Shown here in pieces: positions 1 through 5,545 of a DNA stretch of 5,545 nucleotides. The DNA comes from UBA8437 sp963580005 (GTDB lineage Bacteria; Planctomycetota; Planctomycetia; Planctomycetales; Planctomycetaceae). The position numbers were made by a program, and so were the translations under genes. Location of the stretch: positions 1 to 5,545 of the forward strand of contig CAUZJR010000382.1 of the NCBI GenBank assembly GCA_963580005.1. The letters run 5' to 3'. Position 1 is the first letter of the stretch. The number at the start of each line of letters is the position of its first letter. The notes under the pieces were generated by a model. The model was not told the DNA's origin and ran no database searches. It worked only from the letters and a program-made list of their open reading frames with translations.

Positions 1-904
1 TCAGATTGGCCAGCCTGAGAAACGGCAACACGATCTGGCCCAGGTACAACAGGAACACAACCAGGTCGGCAAGATCCACTCGCAAACCCGACGTCGCATT
101 AGGATCGATCGTAATCCAGCCGCCGGCCCAGACGATCAGCACCAGGCCCGCACCACTGGCAGATTCGATCACGCCCGAGGGGACCAGCGACCAGCGGTTG
201 GCATGGATGATCCTGTCCCGGTACTCCAGGCTCTCGGCCTCCACCCGCCGGGCCATCGCCGACTCGGCCCGGAACGACTGGATCACCGCCAGGCCACCCA
301 GGTGGTCCTGAATCCGCCCGCTGACCTCGGCGAACCGGCTGCGGACACCTCGCCACATGTTCCGGGTCCGGCGGGCAATCACGTACACCAGCACCGCGAT
401 CACCGGCAAGGGGGCCAGGGCGACCAGGGCCAACTGCCAGTTGATCACCAGCAGCACAGCACTCATCGTCAGCGGGATCACGATCGCCAGCATCGACTCG
501 GGGATCCCGTGAGCGATGTAGTCCTCGATCGCCGCCACATCTCCCATCGTCCGGGCGACCAGGTTGCCCGAGTGACGACGATTGAGATACGCCGGCGACA
601 TCTTCTGCAGGTGACGGTAGACGGACAGCGACAGGCGGTGCAGTGCCCGGTAGGCGGCGATATGAGAACAGAGCCCGTAGAGGTAACGAGCCACGCCGCG
701 GAAGAGATAAATCACCGCCACCAGGGTGCCCAGTACCCAGAAACTGCCCGCGACGCCCGGATCGCGGAGCCAGATCAGCATCTGGCGGACCAGCAGCGGC
801 GGGATGATGCCCAGCGCGGTAAACGCCAGGCCGCAGACGACCGAAAACACCATCAGCCGCCGATCGCCGGCCAGTGCGTTCCAAATCCGAGAGACAAACT
901 GCAC
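1..904 (-). CDS. ABC exporter, N-terminal transmembrane domain (partial)
   Basis: The first 301 codons of an ABC transporter of the exporter type (ABC_membrane fold), read leftward and cut by the window edge. Six hydrophobic segments are visible at about residues 18-38, 55-75, 137-157, 159-177, 246-264 and 279-298. Two cytoplasmic-loop signatures of the family are present: YLNRRHSGNLVARTMGDV (residues 106-123), matching the usual FFDRxxTGxLxSRxxxDV, and IQDHLGGLAVIQSFRAE (198-214), matching the usual coupling-helix stretch LxExLxGxxxVKxFxxE. The ATP-binding half (Walker A, signature and Walker B motifs) should follow beyond the left edge and cannot be checked. Members usually act as dimers in the inner membrane and export lipids, peptides or drugs; the substrate cannot be told from this part. 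The GTG start at 904 is chosen because a strong GAAGGAG site lies 9 nt upstream; the frame stays open further upstream with another GTG near 979. It is divergent from tsaE. Confidence 0.88.
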   Translation of the reverse strand, partial: MQFVSRIWNALAGDRRLMVFSVVCGLAFTALGIIPPLLVRQMLIWLRDPGVAGSFWVLGTLVAVIYLFRGVARYLYGLCSHIAAYRALHRLSLSVYRHLQKMSPAYLNRRHSGNLVARTMGDVAAIEDYIAHGIPESMLAIVIPLTMSAVLLVINWQLALVALAPLPVIAVLVYVIARRTRNMWRGVRSRFAEVSGRIQDHLGGLAVIQSFRAESAMARRVEAESLEYRDRIIHANRWSLVPSGVIESASGAGLVLIVWAGGWITIDPNATSGLRVDLADLVVFLLYLGQIVLPFLRLANL

Positions 905-913
905 GGGGGGTGG

Positions 914-920
914 CTCCTTC
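914..920 (-). promoter_or_regulatory. Ribosome binding site of the ABC exporter gene
   Basis: GAAGGAG on the minus strand, 9 nt before the GTG at 904. It is the strongest Shine-Dalgarno match in the window and decides the GTG start, because the reading frame is open further upstream. Confidence 0.65.
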
Positions 921-1096
921 CGCGACGAGTCTGTCAGATTCCCGGCTCCCGGGCAACAAACCGCACGAGCCAACCCCACGCGTTGCATTCCCGACTCAAG
1001 ACCTCCATCCTGTTCCTCGAACACCCCAAACACGCAGCAGCCTCGGCCTGGTGACCTCCCGGCCAGGTCGCCAGTTCGACTCGAGACGTCAAGCGT

Positions 1097-1564
1097 ATGA
1101 CCTCGTTGATCTACGAAGCGAACCACGAGCACGATACTCAGCGGCTGGGCCTGGAACTGGGGCGTGCCGCACCACCCGGCCTGATCGTGGCTCTCAACGG
1201 TGACCTCGGCGCCGGCAAGACCCGGCTGGTCCGCGCCATCGTCGAAGGACTCGAAGGGTCGCCTCGAGATGTCAGTAGCCCGACGTTTGTACTGCTGCAG
1301 CACTACCAGGCTCGTCTCGAGATCCACCACGCCGACGCCTATCGGCTGAAATCGAGCATCGAATTCCTCGACCTCGGCTCCGAGGAATGGGCTGGCGGGC
1401 AGGGTGTGGCACTGATCGAGTGGGCCGACCGGATCGCCGACGTGCTGCCCAGCGACCGGCTCGAGATCCGGATCACCGTCACCGGAGAATCCTCGCGACG
1501 ATTCGATCTCACCGCCGGCGGACCGCTCTCCGGGCAACTGCTCGAACAACTGCCGGACCTGTAG
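1097..1564 (+). CDS. tsaE: tRNA threonylcarbamoyladenosine biosynthesis ATPase TsaE
   Basis: TsaE is the small cytoplasmic P-loop ATPase that works with TsaB and TsaD to place the threonylcarbamoyl group on A37 of tRNAs reading ANN codons. The 155-residue length is usual for the family. Family motifs appear in order: Walker A GDLGAGKT at residues 35-42, SSPTF at 60-64 (switch-like threonine), HHADAYR at 77-83 with the conserved Asp and Tyr, and ALIEWADRI at 105-113. The start is well fixed: an in-frame TGA lies at 1052-1054 and no ATG, GTG or TTG occurs between it and the ATG at 1097. No Shine-Dalgarno site is seen before this ATG. The gene is divergent from the ABC exporter and convergent with the membrane protein gene. 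The usual partners tsaB, tsaD or rimI are not in the window. No key residue appears to be missing. Confidence 0.95.
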   Translation: MTSLIYEANHEHDTQRLGLELGRAAPPGLIVALNGDLGAGKTRLVRAIVEGLEGSPRDVSSPTFVLLQHYQARLEIHHADAYRLKSSIEFLDLGSEEWAGGQGVALIEWADRIADVLPSDRLEIRITVTGESSRRFDLTAGGPLSGQLLEQLPDL

Positions 1565-1581
1565 ACCAGGCCGCCGATCCG

Positions 1582-2022
1582 CTACTCGGCGTGACCGTCG
1601 CCCAGGTCGATCTCGCTCACCGTGACCGGTGTGCACCGGCTGCAGCACCCGGTCAGCTGAATCGCCCCACACACGAACATCACGGTCACCAACGCAGAGA
1701 CATAGACCAGCTTCTCAACGTAGCCCGAGAGATCTGTGAGTCCCAACACGGTCCCGGCCTCGGGTGAGATCTGCTGCCAGACAATGACCGTCACCGCACC
1801 GAGCAACACCACGCCCAGCCAGCCTCCCTTGAGCATGATCTGCCGCAACGAAGTCCAATTGACGGCAAACAGCCAGAACCCCGCCCAGCACAACAGAGGC
1901 AGCACCCCACCGGTAAACACGGCCTCGCCGACGACCAGCACGATTTGCCACACGGCCGCCAGAATCTGCACCACCGCGTCGATGATGCTCTGCAGGGGAC
2001 CCAGGTCCGCGATCACGAACAT
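1582..2022 (-). CDS. Small four-helix membrane protein, function unknown
   Basis: I do not recognise a named family. The 146-residue product has four likely membrane segments at about residues 13-36, 38-56, 66-85 and 104-125, with short loops, so it should sit in the cytoplasmic membrane. Tryptophans lie at several segment ends (W25, W46, W50, W56, W68, W82). Just after the last segment comes a cysteine cluster, GCCSRC (C126, C127, C130, with C118 inside the helix), followed by an acidic tail ending DLGDGHAE. The hydrophobic pattern spans the whole frame and supports real coding. The ATG at 2022 is preceded by a weak GGGAAG 8 nt upstream. It lies 114 nt downstream of the dehydrogenase gene on the same strand and may share its transcript. 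Its 3' end faces tsaE with only 17 nt between the stop codons. Confidence is high that it is a gene and low on any role. Confidence 0.75.
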   Translation of the reverse strand: MFVIADLGPLQSIIDAVVQILAAVWQIVLVVGEAVFTGGVLPLLCWAGFWLFAVNWTSLRQIMLKGGWLGVVLLGAVTVIVWQQISPEAGTVLGLTDLSGYVEKLVYVSALVTVMFVCGAIQLTGCCSRCTPVTVSEIDLGDGHAE

Positions 2023-2136
2023 GTCACTTGCTTCCCGTCACATTCGGCTGGAAATCACGGCTCTGAACCACCGTCGGCCCAGACGCCGTTGACCTCAAGT
2101 ACCACATCCCCGGCGATCTCGCCAGCCAGCCCCGGA

Positions 2137-3183
2137 TCACATCTCTTCGATCGAAACGTCCAGGCTCGCGGCCAACTCGCTGATCTGCCGCCAGGTCTCA
2201 TCGGGCACATCAACACCCTCGGCACTCCGCTGCTGCTGCCGACGCAGTTCAATCTCACCAGGCATCAGGATCTCCTCGACACCAGGCAGCTTGCGGGCAG
2301 CCTTGATGTGAGCAACGTACCGGGCCAGCATTTCCTGGTAGTCATCCAACTCGGTGAAGGCCGAGACATCGACCAGGTACATCCAGACCCCGTTGGTGCC
2401 CGGTGGCAGATCGGTGCGGCAGATGCCGAATCCCGAGAGCATGCCGCCGAAGACGTCGATCATCACGCTCAGGCCATAGCCCTTGAACCCAAGGTTCCCG
2501 CCCAGGGGCAGGATCGCACCGCCGGGGTCGGCGTAATAGGTCGACGGGTCGGTGGTCGGCTGTCCCTCGGCATCGATCAACTGACCCTCGGGCACCGGCA
2601 CACCCTTTTGATGGGCCACCCGCACCTTGCCCTCGGCGGTGGCACTCGAGGTCATGTCGAGCACCAGCGCGTCATCACCCCAGGGTGCGGCGATCGTGAT
2701 CGGGTTGGTCCCCATCCGACCCTGCATCGCCCCATAAGGTGCCACACCGCCGCTGGCCGGGCCGTTGACCACCATCATCGCCGCGAACTTCTGGTAGGCC
2801 GCTGCCTGGGTGTAGGAACCCAGCCGACCCACGTGGTTGCAGTTCCTCATGAAAATCGTCGACGTGCCCGCCTCACGAGCCTTCGTCATGCCCAGTTCCA
2901 GGGCCTGGGTCGCGGTGACCTGGCCGAAGTTGAAATGGCCGTCGATCAGCAGGTACGCCGGTCCCTCCTTGAGAATCTCCAGGTCCTCGCCGGGCCGGAT
3001 CACTCCCTTCTGGATGTAATCCACGTACTGCATCAACCGCATCACGCCGTGGCTGTCGTGCCCAGACAGGTTGGCCCCCTGCAGCTCCCTGGCCACGACC
3101 GCCGACTCCGAGGCGCTCGCACCAGCCCCCTCGAGGATCCGCCTGGCCAACTCGCCCAACTGTTCCGCACGCAAAGTCGGCAT
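2137..3183 (-). CDS. Malate/L-lactate dehydrogenase family oxidoreductase
   Basis: A 348-residue NAD(P)-dependent 2-hydroxyacid dehydrogenase of the Ldh_2 (malate/L-sulfolactate dehydrogenase) family, which is unrelated to classical Rossmann-fold malate dehydrogenases and is normally a cytoplasmic dimer. Length is normal (about 330-360). Motifs in order: GHDSHGVMRL at residues 41-50, whose H45 matches the proposed catalytic His; NCNHVGRLGSY at 114-124; GRMGTNPITIAAP at 155-167; DMTSSATAEGKV at 176-187, close to the usual DxAxSxxAxGK; and GFKGYGLSVMIDVFGGMLSG at 232-251. The C-terminal VPDETWRQI helix is also typical. Members reduce or oxidise malate, lactate, sulfolactate, ureidoglycolate, diketogulonate or cyclic imino acids, so the substrate cannot be assigned. 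The ATG at 3183 has GAGGGG at 3187-3192, with GAGG ending 5 nt before the start. It is divergent from scpA, and the membrane protein gene follows it. Confidence 0.92.
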   Translation of the reverse strand: MPTLRAEQLGELARRILEGAGASASESAVVARELQGANLSGHDSHGVMRLMQYVDYIQKGVIRPGEDLEILKEGPAYLLIDGHFNFGQVTATQALELGMTKAREAGTSTIFMRNCNHVGRLGSYTQAAAYQKFAAMMVVNGPASGGVAPYGAMQGRMGTNPITIAAPWGDDALVLDMTSSATAEGKVRVAHQKGVPVPEGQLIDAEGQPTTDPSTYYADPGGAILPLGGNLGFKGYGLSVMIDVFGGMLSGFGICRTDLPPGTNGVWMYLVDVSAFTELDDYQEMLARYVAHIKAARKLPGVEEILMPGEIELRRQQQRSAEGVDVPDETWRQISELAASLDVSIEEM

Positions 3184-3186
3184 CGT

Positions 3187-3192
3187 CCCCTC
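3187..3192 (-). promoter_or_regulatory. Ribosome binding site of the dehydrogenase gene
   Basis: GAGGGG on the minus strand; the GAGG core ends 5 nt before the ATG at 3183. It supports that start, which also gives the normal family N-terminus. Confidence 0.5.
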
Positions 3193-3213
3193 GCACTCGT
3201 GATCGGTCTGTGG

Positions 3214-3269
3214 TCGATCGCCCCGGCATGGGACCGGCTTGGACCCGGCATGGACCCGGCGGCGATCGA
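3214..3269. repeat. 9-bp inverted repeat enclosing the tandem repeat
   Basis: TCGATCGCC at 3214-3222 and its exact reverse complement GGCGATCGA at 3261-3269 are separated by 38 nt. The left arm directly abuts the first 11-bp repeat unit and the right arm directly abuts the last partial unit. The symmetry is seen in the sequence. Whether it is an operator, an mRNA stem or chance is unknown, and part of each arm is the common self-complementary word CGATCG. Confidence 0.55.
3223..3260. repeat. 11-bp tandem repeat, about 3.5 units
   Basis: Units start at 3223, 3234, 3245 and 3256 with an exact 11-nt period: CCGGCATGGGA, CCGGCTTGGAC, CCGGCATGGAC, then the partial unit CCGGC. Units two and three differ at one position. 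The array lies in the non-coding spacer between the divergent dehydrogenase and scpA genes, 40 nt upstream of the dehydrogenase start. A period near one DNA helical turn would place successive units on the same face of the DNA, which would suit cooperative protein binding, but no function is shown by the sequence. Confidence 0.65.
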
Positions 3270-3316
3270 GGAAGGCGACAGGATAGCACCTGCACCCGGG
3301 ACCGTCGAATGACCGG

Positions 3317-3345
3317 TTGATCGCAGCTGCGGCTGGGGGTACAGT
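3317..3345 (+). promoter_or_regulatory. Candidate sigma70-type promoter of scpA
   Basis: TTGATC (3317-3322) and TACAGT (3340-3345) are separated by exactly 17 nt; each matches four of six consensus bases. The -10 box ends 9 nt before the scpA ATG, so transcription would begin within a few bases of the start codon and give a leaderless or nearly leaderless mRNA. This fits the absence of a Shine-Dalgarno site before scpA. Two four-of-six boxes can occur by chance, so confidence is modest. Confidence 0.35.
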
Positions 3346-3354
3346 CCCGCCACC

Positions 3355-4185
3355 ATGTCAACCACCGACTACCGCGTCGAACTGGACCTTTTCAGCGGAC
3401 CGCTGGACCTCCTGCTTTACCTCGTTCGACGCAACGAACTGGATGTGGCCAACCTGCCCCTGGCACCCCTGGTCGCCCAGTTCCAGGACTTCATCGAACT
3501 CCTGGGCGACATCGACCTCGAAAGCGTCGGCGATTTCATCGTGATGGCCAGCACGCTGACCGAGATCAAGAGCCGACTGGTGCTGCCCTCAGAGACCAGC
3601 GACCCCGGACCCGATCTCGAAGAGGACCCGCGGAGTGACCTGATCCAGCAGCTGCTCGAATACCGCAAGTTCAAGGACGCCGCCCAGCGACTCGAAGACC
3701 GGGCCGCCCAGTGGCAGGAACGCTACCCGCGACTGACCGACGACCGACCACGCAGCGGTCGCGATGCGTCTCACGATCGCATCAAGGAAGTCGAACTCTG
3801 GGACCTGGTCAGTGCGCTGGGCCGAGTGCTCAAGCTGCAGGAGGACTCCGACCACGCCAGCATTCTCTACGATGACACCCCGATCGCCGTCTACGTCGAC
3901 CAGATCGGCACGCGGGTTCGGACACAACACAGCGTCCTGTTCTACTCGTTGTTCGACCAACTGACGCTGCGAAGCAAGATCATCGGCATCTTCCTGGCCA
4001 TCCTCGAACTGCTCCGGCACCACGGGTTTCGGGCACAACAGGACTCCGAACACGGAGACATCTGTATCCTGCCACCGCTGGAACCGGCTCCGGAAGTGAA
4101 CCCCGCAGCCACACACGAGGCCGGCGATACACCTCCGATCGAGCCGGATCCCCAGGCAGAGTCTCGTATCGAGCCCGATGCCTGA
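3355..4185 (+). CDS. scpA: Segregation and condensation protein A (ScpA)
   Basis: ScpA is the kleisin subunit of the bacterial condensin SMC-ScpAB. It bridges the SMC heads, recruits a ScpB dimer and helps compact and separate chromosomes. In the 276-residue product the N-terminal SMC-neck-binding part carries FSGPLDLLLYLVRRNELDV at residues 13-31, then MASTLTEIKSRLVLP at 64-78 and LIQQLLEYRKFKDAA at 96-110, all strong family signatures. An acidic, charged middle follows. A C-terminal winged-helix part, about residues 195-240, contains TLRSKIIGIFLAILELLR. The last 37 residues are rich in Pro, Glu and Asp and look disordered; they lie beyond the conserved domain. The ATG at 3355 gives the normal family N-terminus but has no Shine-Dalgarno site. 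uvrB follows after 29 nt, probably on the same transcript. The common partner scpB is not in this window. Confidence 0.95.
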   Translation: MSTTDYRVELDLFSGPLDLLLYLVRRNELDVANLPLAPLVAQFQDFIELLGDIDLESVGDFIVMASTLTEIKSRLVLPSETSDPGPDLEEDPRSDLIQQLLEYRKFKDAAQRLEDRAAQWQERYPRLTDDRPRSGRDASHDRIKEVELWDLVSALGRVLKLQEDSDHASILYDDTPIAVYVDQIGTRVRTQHSVLFYSLFDQLTLRSKIIGIFLAILELLRHHGFRAQQDSEHGDICILPPLEPAPEVNPAATHEAGDTPPIEPDPQAESRIEPDA

Positions 4186-4214
4186 GCCGGTCTCTGACCG
4201 CCCGAATCCGACTC

Positions 4215-5545
4215 ATGCCCGACTTTCAACTCGTCAGCGAATTCTCACCGGCCGGAGACCAGCCCCGGGCGATCGATGCGCTCGTCGACGGATTTCAAGC
4301 CGGGCGACGTGAACAGGTGCTGATGGGAGTCACCGGGTCGGGCAAGACCTTCACGATGGCCAACGTCATCGCCCGACTCAACCGACCCACCCTGGTCCTC
4401 TCGCACAACAAGACCCTCGCCGCGCAACTCTACAGCGAGTTCCGAGAGTTCTTTCCCCACAACGCGGTCTCGTACTTCGTCAGCTACTACGACTACTACC
4501 AGCCCGAAGCCTACATCCCGCAGAGGGACATCTACATCGAGAAGGATGCGTCGATCAACGACGAGATCGACCGCCTGCGACTGAAGGCCACCAGCGCCCT
4601 GGTCAGCCGCCGCGACGTCGTGGTCGTTTCCAGCGTCAGCTGCATCTACGGACTCGGATCGCCCAAGGACTACCTCGAGATGATGGTCCGGCTCACCGTG
4701 GGCGGCTCGATCGACCGCGACCAGATGCTGCTCAAGCTCGTCGACATCCAGTACGACCGCAACGATGTCGAACTCTCACGCGGAAAATTCCGCGTCCGGG
4801 GCGACGTGGTCGAGTGCTGGCCGGCGTATGAGGAGTTCGCCTACCGCATCGAACTGTGGGGCGACGAAATCGAGAGACTCTCGTGGATCGATCCGCTCAC
4901 CGGAACAGAACTGCGGCGGGAAGAGGAAATGTACATCTACCCGGCCAAGCACTTCGTGCTGCCGCCGGAACGCATCGAGGCGGCTGTCGAGGAGATCCAG
5001 GGTGAACTCGAGATTCGGCTCGAAGAACTCAAGAGCCAGGGCAAGCTGCTCGAAGCCCAACGGCTCTCGGCACGAGCCCGCTACGACATCGAGCTGATCA
5101 CCGAAACCGGCTTCTGCCCCGGTATCGAAAACTACAGCCGGGCCCTCGAAGGTCGCCCGACCGGAGAACCGCCCCACACGCTGCTCGACTTCTTCCCCGA
5201 CGACTTCCTGCTGTTCGTCGACGAATCGCACGTCACGATTCCCCAGGTCAGAGGAATGTTCGCCGGTGACCACTCGCGGAAGACCACGCTGGTCGAACAC
5301 GGGTTCCGGCTGCCCATGGCACTCGACAACCGGCCGCTGCGATTCGACGAGTTCGACCAGCGGAGAGGCCAATCGGTGTTCGTCTCGGCCACGCCCGGCG
5401 ACTGGGAACTCGAAGAGACCCAGGGCGAGGTGGTCCAGCAGGTGATCCGCCCGACCGGGCTCGTCGACCCCACGCTGCACGTGGTCCCGGCTCGAGGCCA
5501 GGTCGATCACCTGGTCAAGGAGATCCACCGGCGGACCGAACGCAA
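4215..5545 (+). CDS. uvrB: Excinuclease ABC subunit B, UvrB (partial, C-terminus off window)
   Basis: UvrB is the damage-verifying helicase-like subunit of UvrABC nucleotide excision repair. It receives damaged DNA from UvrA and then recruits UvrC. The window holds 443 codons of a protein that is usually about 670 residues, and the frame runs off the right edge. Visible parts: the N-terminal FSPAGDQPRAI at residues 10-20; Walker A GVTGSGKT at 38-45; SHNKTLAAQLY at 63-73; the DNA-clamping beta-hairpin with tyrosines 91, 92, 94 and 95 in YYDYYQPEAYIP; SCIYGLGSP; Walker B DESH at 336-339 followed by VTIPQVRGMF; and the SATPGDWELE and IRPTGLVDP motifs. The later helicase motifs and the UvrC-binding C-terminal region are not visible. 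The ATG at 4215 matches the family start; no clear Shine-Dalgarno site precedes it, so translation may depend on coupling to scpA, which stops 29 nt upstream. No repressor box is recognised. Confidence 0.96.
   Translation, partial: MPDFQLVSEFSPAGDQPRAIDALVDGFQAGRREQVLMGVTGSGKTFTMANVIARLNRPTLVLSHNKTLAAQLYSEFREFFPHNAVSYFVSYYDYYQPEAYIPQRDIYIEKDASINDEIDRLRLKATSALVSRRDVVVVSSVSCIYGLGSPKDYLEMMVRLTVGGSIDRDQMLLKLVDIQYDRNDVELSRGKFRVRGDVVECWPAYEEFAYRIELWGDEIERLSWIDPLTGTELRREEEMYIYPAKHFVLPPERIEAAVEEIQGELEIRLEELKSQGKLLEAQRLSARARYDIELITETGFCPGIENYSRALEGRPTGEPPHTLLDFFPDDFLLFVDESHVTIPQVRGMFAGDHSRKTTLVEHGFRLPMALDNRPLRFDEFDQRRGQSVFVSATPGDWELEETQGEVVQQVIRPTGLVDPTLHVVPARGQVDHLVKEIHRRTER

Noticed and set aside
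99..959. Open frames of about 285 codons on both strands over the ABC exporter region.
   Set aside because: A third frame, on the minus strand and open to the window edge, encodes the recognisable transmembrane domain with six hydrophobic segments; the others give low-complexity Arg-, Gly- and Pro-rich products.
1626..1639. Near-palindrome CCGGTG-TG-CACCGG as a possible terminator for the convergent genes.
   Set aside because: It lies inside the coding sequence of the membrane protein, has only a 2-nt centre and no T-run on either side.
2055..2136. Minus-strand peptide-like stretch containing AGDVVLEVNG, resembling part of a PDZ-type domain.
   Set aside because: It is only about 27 codons after the dehydrogenase stop, has no suitable start codon or binding site, and the dehydrogenase C-terminus is already complete, so no frameshift is needed.
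3275..3284. TATCCT on the minus strand as a -10 box for the dehydrogenase gene.
   Set aside because: Only four of six bases match and there is no acceptable -35 hexamer at the right distance, so the dehydrogenase promoter is left unassigned.
1945..3312. A 455-codon open frame on the plus strand opposite the dehydrogenase gene.
   Set aside because: It is antisense to a clear family member, its product is rich in His, Arg, Gln and Pro without domains, and long antisense frames are common in GC-rich DNA.
3250..3312. A 20-codon plus-strand frame upstream of scpA starting within the tandem repeat.
   Set aside because: There is no ribosome binding site, it overlaps the repeat array, and it ends before the candidate scpA promoter, so it would not act as a leader peptide for that transcript.
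4776..5528. A 250-codon minus-strand frame opposite uvrB.
   Set aside because: It lies wholly within the well-supported uvrB coding sequence and shows no domain; it mirrors the codon bias of uvrB.

Overview
This is a GC-rich bacterial chromosomal window with six protein-coding genes. No RNA gene, mobile element, CRISPR array or origin is visible. The taxon cannot be fixed from the sequence. A kleisin of the ScpA type points away from bacteria that use MukBEF. The GC-rich codon use and mostly weak or absent Shine-Dalgarno sites would fit a planctomycete-like or other GC-rich environmental bacterium, but this is only a guess.

Layout from left to right: (1) the N-terminal membrane half of an ABC exporter on the minus strand, cut by the left edge; (2) a 192-nt divergent spacer; (3) tsaE on the plus strand, a tRNA t6A-modification ATPase; (4) a 17-nt convergent gap; (5) a small four-helix membrane protein of unknown function on the minus strand; (6) a malate/L-lactate dehydrogenase-family oxidoreductase, also minus and upstream of the membrane protein with a 114-nt gap; (7) a 171-nt divergent spacer holding an 11-bp tandem repeat, a 9-bp inverted repeat and a plausible scpA promoter; (8) scpA on the plus strand; (9) uvrB on the plus strand, 29 nt after scpA and cut by the right edge.

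The scpA-uvrB pair is probably one transcript joining chromosome condensation and nucleotide excision repair. The dehydrogenase and membrane protein may form a second transcript, read divergently from scpA. TsaE is a housekeeping gene, and nothing in its sequence links it to its neighbours. The uvrB and ABC exporter frames reach the window edges, so both products are partial here.

I see no convincing new multi-gene system. The points most worth a second look are the 11-bp tandem array between the divergent dehydrogenase and scpA genes, the likely leaderless start of scpA, the scpA-uvrB pairing without scpB beside it, and a doubtful 38-codon frame that exactly fills the gap between the dehydrogenase and the membrane protein.
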